Positions 17,470-24,670 of a stretch of 64,000 bases of DNA are shown here, one piece after another. Each line of letters starts with the position of its first letter. The first letter of the stretch is position 1. The stretch is taken from the NCBI RefSeq assembly GCF_030166555.2, contig NZ_CP126461.2. One strand, written 5' to 3'. The notes under the pieces were generated by a model. That model saw only the letters and a list, made by a program, of their open reading frames with translations. It did not search any database and was not told the DNA's origin. Source of the DNA: Acholeplasma laidlawii_A. Its GTDB lineage: Bacteria > Bacillota_I > Bacilli_A > Acholeplasmatales > Acholeplasmataceae. A program made the translations under genes and the position numbers.

Positions 17470-17850
17470 CTACAGCCTTTCAGATTTCATATGTTTTAAT
17501 CTATAAAACCCATGTCCAAACATAAAGTTTTAGTTATATTGAATAAGATGATAACTTTGGGACCCATTTAATGAAAAATTTACGTGATATTATAACCGAA
17601 ATTCAAGTTCTCTTGATTGATTTACAGTGGATGTTAAAGTTATTATTGGAAATCTTGCATTTAGTAGAATACCAACATTAGAATCCATACTTATGTCTTA
17701 TCAAATAGAATTTGTAGGTGAATATATATTTGACCAATCAAATAATGTAACTATCTATATAAAGGGTCAAAATCTTATTGATTACAATCCAAAATGAAAT
17801 GACAATAGTAATCCCTTTGAACACACAAAAATATAATATACTGTTTGAAC
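17470..17850 (+). pseudogene. Degenerate partial copy of the neighbouring leucine-rich-repeat gene
   Basis: This stretch has no open frame but aligns to the gene at 18189-19208. Bases 17481-17560 match the segment starting at 18241 (signal or anchor region), 17600-17640 matches the segment starting at 18894, and 17645-17791 matches 19002-19148 with few changes. The middle of the gene is deleted and stops are present. It is a decayed tandem duplicate. Bases 17387-17470 hold nothing I can identify. Confidence 0.85.
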
Positions 17851-17904
17851 TTGTGAAATATATAGTATAATTAAGCAACAATTACTCAGGGGAGAGGTAA
17901 ACAA

Positions 17905-18177
17905 ATAGTTAAAAAGATATTGATTTTTACTTCTATTTTAGTATTGATTTGTACTATAGGCTTTAAAGGTGAAGAGTCCGTAGTAAAATCTAATCATGAT
18001 AAAATAGTTATTGAAGGCAACACATATGCATACGATCTTAATGAATTTGTAAGCTATGAATACAAAATTATTATTAGGAATACTAAAAATGTAATGGGTG
18101 GAAGATATTTTGTATCTTATTCATATTTTACTAGTCAATATAAACCACCAAAAGACGGTCCCATTCCCGTAATGTGA
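17905..18177 (+). CDS. Small exported or membrane-anchored protein with an ATA in place of its start codon
   Basis: The frame encodes a Lys-rich start, a hydrophobic stretch (ILIFTSILVLICTIGF) and a polar tail of about 60 residues with several Tyr: an exported or anchored small protein. A very strong GGGGAGAGG (17889-17897) is followed seven bases later by ATA at 17905. The first ordinary start, TTG at 17920, is 22 bases from that site and would cut off the Lys-rich signal start. Either ATA is used as a rare start or the gene has lost its ATG. No family is recognised. The next gene starts 11 bases after its stop. Confidence 0.5.
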   Translation: MVKKILIFTSILVLICTIGFKGEESVVKSNHDKIVIEGNTYAYDLNEFVSYEYKIIIRNTKNVMGGRYFVSYSYFTSQYKPPKDGPIPVM

Positions 18178-18188
18178 AGGAGCTTATT

Positions 18189-19208
18189 ATGAAAAAAATT
18201 AGTACATCAATTTTAATTATTATATTAACACTCGGGCTCTCAGCTTTCATTTTTTTAAATACAAACGACCCATATCCAGACCTAAAATTTACGTATATTA
18301 AACACAATGATAATTCTGAAGTTTATTTAGTAAAGGTACGTGAAGATACTAGATCAGATTATATCTATATACCTGGAACTTATAATGGTATTAAAGTGGA
18401 AATAGATTCTCATTCCTTAAGTGGATTACCAGTTAAAACTTTAGAACTTGGTGAAGGGTTTAAAGAAATTCATACATTCTCAGTATATGACTCATTACTA
18501 ACTAAAATAATCTTACCTTCAAGCTTAGAATATTTGGGATGGTTAAATGTGCCAATAGAAACAGTGGTATTTGCTCCAAATTCAAATTTAAAACACATAT
18601 CAGATGGCTTTAGAGGAACAAATATCAAATCTATTATCATACCAAAAAGTGTAGAGCGCATTATGGGGCAGGTTTTTAGAGATACACCATACTTAGAGGA
18701 GGTCATCTTTGAAAAGGGTAGTAAATTGAATGAGATTGGTAATAAACATGCTTTTTATAACACAAATTTAAAGTCAATTACCTTGCCTAAAAGCGTTAAA
18801 AAAATTCGTTTCAATACTTTCCAAGACAGTAGTGTCAAACTTTACTTTGAAGAAGGCAGTCAATTAGAAGAAATTGGATAATTAGCCTTTTATAATTCAA
18901 GTTCCCTAGATTATATTCCAGAAGGCGTTAAAGTCATTGGTAAAGATGCATTTAGTGGTGCTAAACTTAAAGAAGTGGTCATACCTGGAAGTGTCACCTA
19001 TATTGGAAGTCTTGCATTTAGTAGAATACCAACATTAGAATCCATACATATGTCTGATCAAATAGAATTTGTAGGTGAATATATATTTGATCAATCAAAT
19101 GCGGTAACTATCTATATAAAGGGTCAAAATCTTATTGGTTACGATCCTAAGTGGAATGATAACCGTAATCAACTAGAGCACGAAAGAAACATAATATATC
19201 AATCATAA
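18189..19208 (+). pseudogene. BspA-like leucine-rich-repeat surface protein gene interrupted by an in-frame stop
   Basis: A 339-codon frame with a single TAA at 18879-18881. The N-terminus (MKKISTSILIIILTLGLSAF) is a signal peptide or membrane anchor. The rest has repeats of the BspA/LRR-5 kind, seen as units like SIIIPKSVERIMGQVF, SITLPKSVKKIRFNTF and EVVIPGSVTYIGSLAF. The frame is kept on both sides of the stop and the repeat pattern continues, so the TAA is a recent nonsense change. A truncated 230-residue product could still be made. AAGGAG stands before the ATG at 18189. BspA-type proteins are usually surface adhesins. Confidence 0.85.
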
Positions 19209-19210
19209 AT

Positions 19211-19267
19211 AAAAGACCACTTGATTTTGTTAAATGTGATTTAACAACGCATTCAAGTGGTCTTTTT
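19211..19267. terminator. Large bidirectional terminator
   Basis: AAAAGACCACTTGA (19211-19224) pairs with TCAAGTGGTCTTTT, and a second inner stem TGTTAAAT/ATTTAACA fills the loop. A and T runs flank both sides, so it ends both the repeat gene and coaD. Confidence 0.9.
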
Positions 19268-19268
19268 A

Positions 19269-19772
19269 TTATTTAAGTTTTGATAATTTCTTTATAACCA
19301 TATCTATAATTTGTTCAGGGATATATAAAGATATATCCGCATCATGATATACAAGTTCTTTAATACTAGAGCTAGAGACAAAATGATTTCTAGAAGAAGG
19401 AAATAATACGACTGTTTCTACATTTGGATTTAAGTTCTTATTAAACTGGTATAACATATACTCGTTTTCATAATCGGCAATATTTCTAAGTCCTCTAAAG
19501 AGTACCTTAATACTATGTTTATCAGCATATCTTACGACCAAATCAGATGTATAGCTAATTAATATGTTGGGAATGTGAGCAGTAGATTTTTTTATCATCT
19601 CTACACGTTCTTCAGCTGTAAAAGAAAACTTCTTTTTAGGGTTATCTGCAATAACGATGTGTAACACATCTACCAGTTCAGATGCACGCTCAATAACATC
19701 TAAATGCCCTAGTGTAAGTGGGTCAAATGAACCTGGATATAGTCCTTTTTTCATAATGGTGTTTTTAGACAT
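19269..19772 (-). CDS. coaD: Phosphopantetheine adenylyltransferase
   Basis: A 167-residue nucleotidyltransferase for the fourth step of CoA synthesis, converting phosphopantetheine and ATP to dephospho-CoA. The GSFDPLTLGHLD motif holds the T/HxGH ATP site, and FRGLRNIADYENE and SSSSIKELV are the family blocks. The start could be the ATG at 19772 or the one six codons later (MKKGLYPGSF). Neither has a clear ribosome site. The last CoA step (coaE) is fused to mutM at 59122-60480. Confidence 0.95.
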   Translation of the reverse strand: MSKNTIMKKGLYPGSFDPLTLGHLDVIERASELVDVLHIVIADNPKKKFSFTAEERVEMIKKSTAHIPNILISYTSDLVVRYADKHSIKVLFRGLRNIADYENEYMLYQFNKNLNPNVETVVLFPSSRNHFVSSSSIKELVYHDADISLYIPEQIIDMVIKKLSKLK

Positions 19773-19880
19773 TTAACTCGAATTTACTTGAGTAAATATC
19801 TTGTCCTTTCAATTTCTTTTCCTATATAGATATTTTTTGCAGTATATCTATTAATATTTTAACACATTTGTGTTTTTATC

Positions 19881-19909
19881 TTGTTATTTAGTTGTATAAA
19901 TGCTATAAT
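19881..19909 (+). promoter_or_regulatory. Promoter of the rimP-nusA-infB operon
   Basis: TTGTTA at 19881-19886, a 17-base spacer and TATAAT at 19904-19909. The start is predicted just before the leader hairpin. Confidence 0.75.
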
Positions 19910-19916
19910 TTTTTAT

Positions 19917-19956
19917 AGAAGATGAGTGGGGCTGTATTAGTTCTCACTTCTTTTTT
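19917..19956 (+). promoter_or_regulatory. Attenuator-like hairpin in the rimP leader
   Basis: AGAAG and TGAG (19917-19926, one bulged A) pair with CTCA and CTTCT (19943-19951), followed by six T residues, all before the ribosome site. A leader hairpin with U run at the head of a nusA operon suggests transcriptional attenuation, perhaps by NusA itself. The mechanism is inferred, not seen. Confidence 0.6.
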
Positions 19957-19971
19957 GAAGAGGTAATGTAT

Positions 19972-20406
19972 ATGAATATTAATGTAATTAAAGAAAAAGT
20001 AAAATCAATATTAGATTCCAAAGATATCATAATTTATGATATATTTGAAGAAAAAATGGGTAAAGAAAAAATTCTTACGATTTTACTTGATGCAACACTT
20101 GATCATGAGCATTTAGAAAAAGTGCATATGGAAGTTCTAGATTATATAAATGATGATTTAGATGATGACTATTATTTACAAATGTCAACTGTTGGTATTG
20201 AAAAAGAACTAAGGAATTTAGAAGAAGTTCAAAGACATGTTGGCGGGTATGTATATTTAGAAAGTGATGCATACACAGGTAATGCTACTTTAAATGACGT
20301 GATTGATAATGAATTACACATTAGTTTTTTCATTAAAGGTCGTCCAAAAAAACTACAAATTAAATATGAAAATATAAGATTTATCCGCCAAGCGGTTAAA
20401 TTTTAA
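19972..20406 (+). CDS. rimP: Ribosome maturation factor RimP
   Basis: A 144-residue RimP, needed for 30S subunit maturation. It shows the central GIEKELRNLEEVQRHVGGYV block (with the family's S/G-x-x-K/R-x-L pattern) and a C-terminal Sm-like barrel. An ATG at 19966 is only three bases from the GAAGAGG site. The ATG at 19972 is nine bases away and is preferred. It is the first gene of a six-gene translation operon. Confidence 0.9.
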   Translation: MNINVIKEKVKSILDSKDIIIYDIFEEKMGKEKILTILLDATLDHEHLEKVHMEVLDYINDDLDDDYYLQMSTVGIEKELRNLEEVQRHVGGYVYLESDAYTGNATLNDVIDNELHISFFIKGRPKKLQIKYENIRFIRQAVKF

Positions 20407-20421
20407 AAGGAGAGAATAAAA

Positions 20422-21498
20422 ATGATCAGTAAAGCATTTTTCCAAAATATTGAAGAAGTCGCTGAAGATAACGACTTAAATAAAGAACAAGTATTCCATG
20501 CCTTTGAGCAAGGATTAATTGCTGCATGTAAAAAGCAATTAGGTGTACAAACATGCCGTGTAGAATTTAAAGAAGAAAAACATGAATTATTAATCTATGG
20601 TCAATATTATGTTTTACCTGAAGGTGAACTTAATTTAGAACTAGATAAAAAGTATACTTTCTTAAAATTAGAAGATGCTAAAGCATTAAAGAAATCAGCT
20701 AAAGCAGGTGAGGTTTTAGAAGTTAAAATTGAACCAAGTGAATTTAGCTATAATGCAAGCCGTGACTTAAAACATAGATTCAATGAAGTTTTAAATCAAA
20801 TTAAGAAAGAAAATATCTATCAAGGATTAAAAGATCTTCAATATGAAATGGTAACAGCTATAGTCTTAGAAGAAGAAAAAGACTTCTACCGTATTGAAAT
20901 CAACAAGGATGTTATTACAATGCTACCTAAAAAGGAAGCATTACCTACAGATAAATTCCATGTAGGTGATCGTGTTAAAGTTTATGTTACAGATGTAGAA
21001 ATGAAGACGAAAGGTCCTAAAATTTATGTTTCTCGTACACATGTGGCTTTAGTTACCCGTTTACTTGAAGAATATGTACCAGAAATTAAAGATGGTACAA
21101 TTGAAGTTTTAGGTATTGCACGTGATCCAGGTGATCGTTCTAAAGTAGGTTTAAAATCTAATAACGAGAACGTTGACGTTATCGGAGCTACAGTTGGTGA
21201 AGGTGGCGTACGTATTAAAGAAATCTCTAAATTCCTATCTGGAGAAAAAATTGATTTATTCAGATGGAGTGATAATGAACAAGAACTGATTGGTAACTCT
21301 TTACAACCGGCACCGGTTGTAGCGGTTACGAGAGTAAATCCTAAAGAAAAGAGTGCATTAGCAATTGTGCCTGATGCTCAATTATCTTTAGCAATTGGTA
21401 AACTTGGTCAAAATGTTAAGTTAGCAGTTCAAGCAAGTGGTTGGTCTATTGATATTAAATCTGAGACTACAGCAGCTGAAGAAGGCATTATTTACTAA
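20422..21498 (+). CDS. nusA: Transcription elongation/termination factor NusA
   Basis: A 358-residue NusA. It has the N-terminal RNA-polymerase-binding domain (to about 130), an S1 domain (VGDRVKVYVTDVEMKTKGPKIYVSRT) and two KH domains (VDVIGATVGEGGVRIKEI and SLAIGKLGQNVKLAVQASG). It lacks the acidic repeats of E. coli NusA, as in Gram-positives. It promotes pausing and intrinsic termination. AAGGAGAG precedes the ATG. The operon leader hairpin may be its own target. Confidence 0.96.
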   Translation: MISKAFFQNIEEVAEDNDLNKEQVFHAFEQGLIAACKKQLGVQTCRVEFKEEKHELLIYGQYYVLPEGELNLELDKKYTFLKLEDAKALKKSAKAGEVLEVKIEPSEFSYNASRDLKHRFNEVLNQIKKENIYQGLKDLQYEMVTAIVLEEEKDFYRIEINKDVITMLPKKEALPTDKFHVGDRVKVYVTDVEMKTKGPKIYVSRTHVALVTRLLEEYVPEIKDGTIEVLGIARDPGDRSKVGLKSNNENVDVIGATVGEGGVRIKEISKFLSGEKIDLFRWSDNEQELIGNSLQPAPVVAVTRVNPKEKSALAIVPDAQLSLAIGKLGQNVKLAVQASGWSIDIKSETTAAEEGIIY

Positions 21499-21509
21499 GA
21501 GGGTTTAAA

Positions 21510-21770
21510 ATGAAAACAGTTAAAAAGATTCCAATGCGTACGTGTGTCGTTACAAAGACTGTTCATCCTAAAAAAGATTTGGTACGCATTGTAGCAAATA
21601 AAGAAGGACTTGTCTTTGTTGATACTAAGGGCAAAGCTAATGGTCGTGGTGTGTATATTCATTTAAGTGTAGAAAATATTGAACTCGCTAAAAAGAGTAA
21701 AGCGCTCGACAGAAAATTAGAAGTTACAATTCCTGATAGCGTATATGAAGAATTGGCTAAACTATTATGA
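21510..21770 (+). CDS. rnpM: RNase P modulator RnpM (YlxR family)
   Basis: An 86-residue YlxR protein with the PMRTCVVT start block (family RKCVGC/RTCV type) and the GRGVYIHLS loop. In B. subtilis this family binds the RNase P RNA and tempers its activity. It overlaps the next start by four bases. Confidence 0.9.
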   Translation: MKTVKKIPMRTCVVTKTVHPKKDLVRIVANKEGLVFVDTKGKANGRGVYIHLSVENIELAKKSKALDRKLEVTIPDSVYEELAKLL

Positions 21771-22045
21771 ATAAAGGTGCTTTAGGACTTGCATACGCTG
21801 CAAGAAAAGTGGTTATCGGTCAAGAAGAAGTTGTTAAGGCACTTCAAAAAAAACAACTACATTTAGTATTACTTGCAACCGATGCAAGTGATAATACAAC
21901 TAAAAAGATAAAAGACAAAACAAATACTTATCAAATTCAATTAATACATACACATACCTCACTAGATATTTCTAGTGCAATAGGTAAGAAAAATATTAAA
22001 GTCATAGGAATAAAGGATAAAGGGTTTAGTATGATGCTTAAATAG
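21767..22045 (+). CDS. ylxQ: L7Ae/L30e-family RNA-binding protein YlxQ
   Basis: A 92-residue L7Ae-family protein (GLAYAARKVVIGQEEVVKAL, LVLLATDAS). The family binds kink-turn RNAs. Its place between rnpM and infB is the usual one in Firmicutes. Which RNA it binds here is unknown. Confidence 0.87.
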   Translation: MNKGALGLAYAARKVVIGQEEVVKALQKKQLHLVLLATDASDNTTKKIKDKTNTYQIQLIHTHTSLDISSAIGKKNIKVIGIKDKGFSMMLK

Positions 22046-22060
22046 AAAGGTTGATGCAAT

Positions 22061-23923
22061 ATGGCAAAACAAAGAAGTAATAATAGAAATAACAATAACA
22101 CTAAGAGACCAAGTAAAAATAATTTTGGAAAGTCTACTTATTCAAACACTCAAAAACCAGCACCTAAAAAAGCGATAACAGAGTTAATTTTCAAATCTGA
22201 AATGACGGTTTCAGATGTGGCAGAAGCACTTGACATCTCAAACGCAGTTTTAATTAAAAAATTAATGGGTTTAGGGATGATGACTTCTGTAAACCAAGTT
22301 TTAGAACGTGATGTTGTAGAACTTATAGCTATGGATATGGGCATTGAAGTTAAAGATGAAGTAATCACAGATTTAACAAGATATGATGAAATGGAAATTA
22401 TTGACGATCCAAAAAATCTTGTTAAAAGAAGTCCAATTATTACGATTATGGGTCACGTAGACCATGGTAAAACAACACTTTTAGATTCTATTAGAAAATC
22501 TAGAGTGGTCACAGGAGAAGCTGGTGGAATCACACAACACATCGGTGCTTATCAAGTTGAACATGGTGGTGAAAAAATTACATTTATCGATACCCCAGGT
22601 CACGCGGCATTTACTGAAATGCGTGCACGTGGAGCTAAAGTAACTGATATTGTTGTTTTAGTTGTGGCTGCTGATGATGGTGTTAAACCACAAACAATTG
22701 AAGCGTTACAACATGCCAAGGCATCAGGCGTTCCTATTATCGTAGCAATCAATAAAATTGATAAACCAACAGCAAATCCAGATAACGTTATGAGTGCTTT
22801 ATCAGCACATGATTTAACGCCTGAAGCATGGGGTGGTACAACACCATATGTTGAAGTATCTGCATTAAAACGCTTAGGTATTGATAATTTATTAGATATT
22901 ATCTTAGTATTAGCAGAAGTTGAAGACTTAAAAGCAAATCCAAAACGTGATGCAATGGGTACAGTTATTGAAGCTTACCTAGATAAAGGTAGAGGTCCGG
23001 TTGCAACAGTTATCGTCGAAAATGGTACATTACATATTGGAGATATTATCGTTATTGGTAATACATTCGGTCGTATACGTACAATGAATGATGATCTTAA
23101 AAAACGTTATGATGAAGCACTTCCAGGTACACCGGTTGAAATTACAGGTTTAGACCAAGTACCTCAAGCTGGTGATATCTTCATGGTATTTAAAGATGAA
23201 AGAGTGGCACGCCAAACAGCGGAAGCACGTTCTTCAAAACTAAAAGAAACATATATTAAACAACAAAAAGCGAGTTCACTTGAATCCATGTTTGGTGCAC
23301 AAGATGATGGCGAAAAAGTATTAAACTTAGTACTTAAATGTGACGTTCAAGGTAGTATTGAAGCATTAAGAGGTATGCTTGATAAAATTGATGTTGATGG
23401 CTTTAAAGCCAACATCGTGCGTAGTGGTGTAGGTGGAATATCTGAAACAGATGTTCAACTAGCATCTGCATCTGGTGCAGTCGTCATTGGTTTTAACGTT
23501 CGTCCTACAGCTGCAGTAAAATCTCTAGCAGAATCTATGAATGTTGAAATCAGATTATATAATGTCGTATACCGTATTACTGAAGACATCGAAAAGGCTC
23601 TAAAAGGTATGTTAGAACCAGTCTTTGAAGATGTTGTAACTGGTACCGCAGAAGTACGTCAATTATTTAAAATTTCTAAAATTGGAACAATCGCAGGTAG
23701 CTATGTTACAAACGGCGTCATTCATAGAGATTCTAAAGTTACAGTCATTAGAGAAGGTGTTGTCATCTATAACGGAGTACTATCTAGTTTAAAACGTGGT
23801 AAAGATGATGTTAAAGAAGTACGTCAAGGATTTGAATTCGGCTTTAGCGTTGAAAACTACAACGATTTAAAAGAAGGTGACGTGATTGAAGCGTCTATTG
23901 AAAGAGAAGTGGAGGTAAATTAA
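22061..23923 (+). CDS. infB: Translation initiation factor IF-2
   Basis: A 620-residue IF-2, the GTPase that brings fMet-tRNA to the 30S P site and joins subunits. A short Asn/Lys-rich head (residues 1-40) and one IF2-N domain precede the G domain. GHVDHGKTT is at 131-139, DTPGH at 177-181, and NKID follows. Domains II-IV come next with the KCDVQGSIEAL block. The N-terminus is much shorter than in E. coli (890 residues). Initiator formylation is supported by fmt in this window. Confidence 0.97.
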   Translation: MAKQRSNNRNNNNTKRPSKNNFGKSTYSNTQKPAPKKAITELIFKSEMTVSDVAEALDISNAVLIKKLMGLGMMTSVNQVLERDVVELIAMDMGIEVKDEVITDLTRYDEMEIIDDPKNLVKRSPIITIMGHVDHGKTTLLDSIRKSRVVTGEAGGITQHIGAYQVEHGGEKITFIDTPGHAAFTEMRARGAKVTDIVVLVVAADDGVKPQTIEALQHAKASGVPIIVAINKIDKPTANPDNVMSALSAHDLTPEAWGGTTPYVEVSALKRLGIDNLLDIILVLAEVEDLKANPKRDAMGTVIEAYLDKGRGPVATVIVENGTLHIGDIIVIGNTFGRIRTMNDDLKKRYDEALPGTPVEITGLDQVPQAGDIFMVFKDERVARQTAEARSSKLKETYIKQQKASSLESMFGAQDDGEKVLNLVLKCDVQGSIEALRGMLDKIDVDGFKANIVRSGVGGISETDVQLASASGAVVIGFNVRPTAAVKSLAESMNVEIRLYNVVYRITEDIEKALKGMLEPVFEDVVTGTAEVRQLFKISKIGTIAGSYVTNGVIHRDSKVTVIREGVVIYNGVLSSLKRGKDDVKEVRQGFEFGFSVENYNDLKEGDVIEASIEREVEVN

Positions 23924-23925
23924 TT

Positions 23926-24273
23926 ATGAGTATTAATGTGGATCGTTTAGCATCAAGAATCTTAAGAGAATTAGTTCATATAGTGAATGATGTGATTAAA
24001 AACACTCAAATTGGTTATATTACACTTACAGAAACTAAAGTCACTAAAGATAAAAGTTACTGTTATGTTTACTACACCATCATTGATGATAGTGTAGAAG
24101 CCAAAAAGAAAGTTCAAGATCTTTTAGATGCAGGTAAAAAAGAAATTCGTATGAAGTTAGCATCTAAAGTTAACGACATTCGAAAAATTCCTGATTTAGT
24201 CTTTAAATATGATGAAGCATTAGCGTATGGTAATCATATTGATAAATTACTTTCGGATATCAATAAAAATTAA
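23926..24273 (+). CDS. rbfA: Ribosome-binding factor A
   Basis: A 115-residue KH-fold RbfA, a late 30S assembly factor. It shows LASRILRELVHIVNDVIKN, the VTKDKSYCYVYYTI strand and the KIPDLVFKYDEALAYGNHID end. It starts three bases after infB and closes the operon, with a terminator following. Confidence 0.93.
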   Translation: MSINVDRLASRILRELVHIVNDVIKNTQIGYITLTETKVTKDKSYCYVYYTIIDDSVEAKKKVQDLLDAGKKEIRMKLASKVNDIRKIPDLVFKYDEALAYGNHIDKLLSDINKN

Positions 24274-24275
24274 TA

Positions 24276-24317
24276 ATGAAAAATGCGAGTACTTAATTTA
24301 AAGTATTCGCATTTTTA
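24276..24317. terminator. Bidirectional terminator between rbfA and the small minus-strand gene
   Basis: AAAAATGCGA-GTACTT pairs with AAGTAT-TCGCATTTTT, with A and T runs at either side. It serves the rbfA operon and the convergent 46-aa gene. Confidence 0.9.
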
Positions 24318-24458
24318 TTATAGGACAGGATGATTTAATTTATAAGTTTCTGTAACCACTTTAGTCTCACCATCAAATAAGATGTCTAAACCAGATGATT
24401 CTAAATCATCTATTATAAGGCTCAAATCAGATTTATCAATTAAGACTTTAATCATCAT
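24318..24458 (-). CDS. 46-residue small protein of unknown function
   Basis: A short minus-strand frame that begins MMIKVLIDKSDLSLII and ends in YKLNHPVL. It has a good AAGGGAAG ribosome site before the tandem ATGs at 24458-24453, and its stop sits directly at the bidirectional terminator. These signals suggest a real gene. The product is acidic and soluble, with no motif I know. Its leader contains two inverted repeats (24486-24511 and 24518-24545). Confidence 0.6.
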   Translation of the reverse strand: MMIKVLIDKSDLSLIIDDLESSGLDILFDGETKVVTETYKLNHPVL

Positions 24459-24670
24459 TATCTTCCCTTCATTTAGATTTTACAAAAACCTAGTTTAAAG
24501 TAGCAAGGTTTATCTTATAAGTTACATGAATTCATAAATAACTTACAGTAGAACACTTTAGATTTATTTTACCACTCAACTGTATAAACGTAGATAAACA
24601 GTGTTAAAAACACTTAAAAACTGTAAAAATGCGCATATAAATGATATAATTTATTATGGTAGGTGACTAG

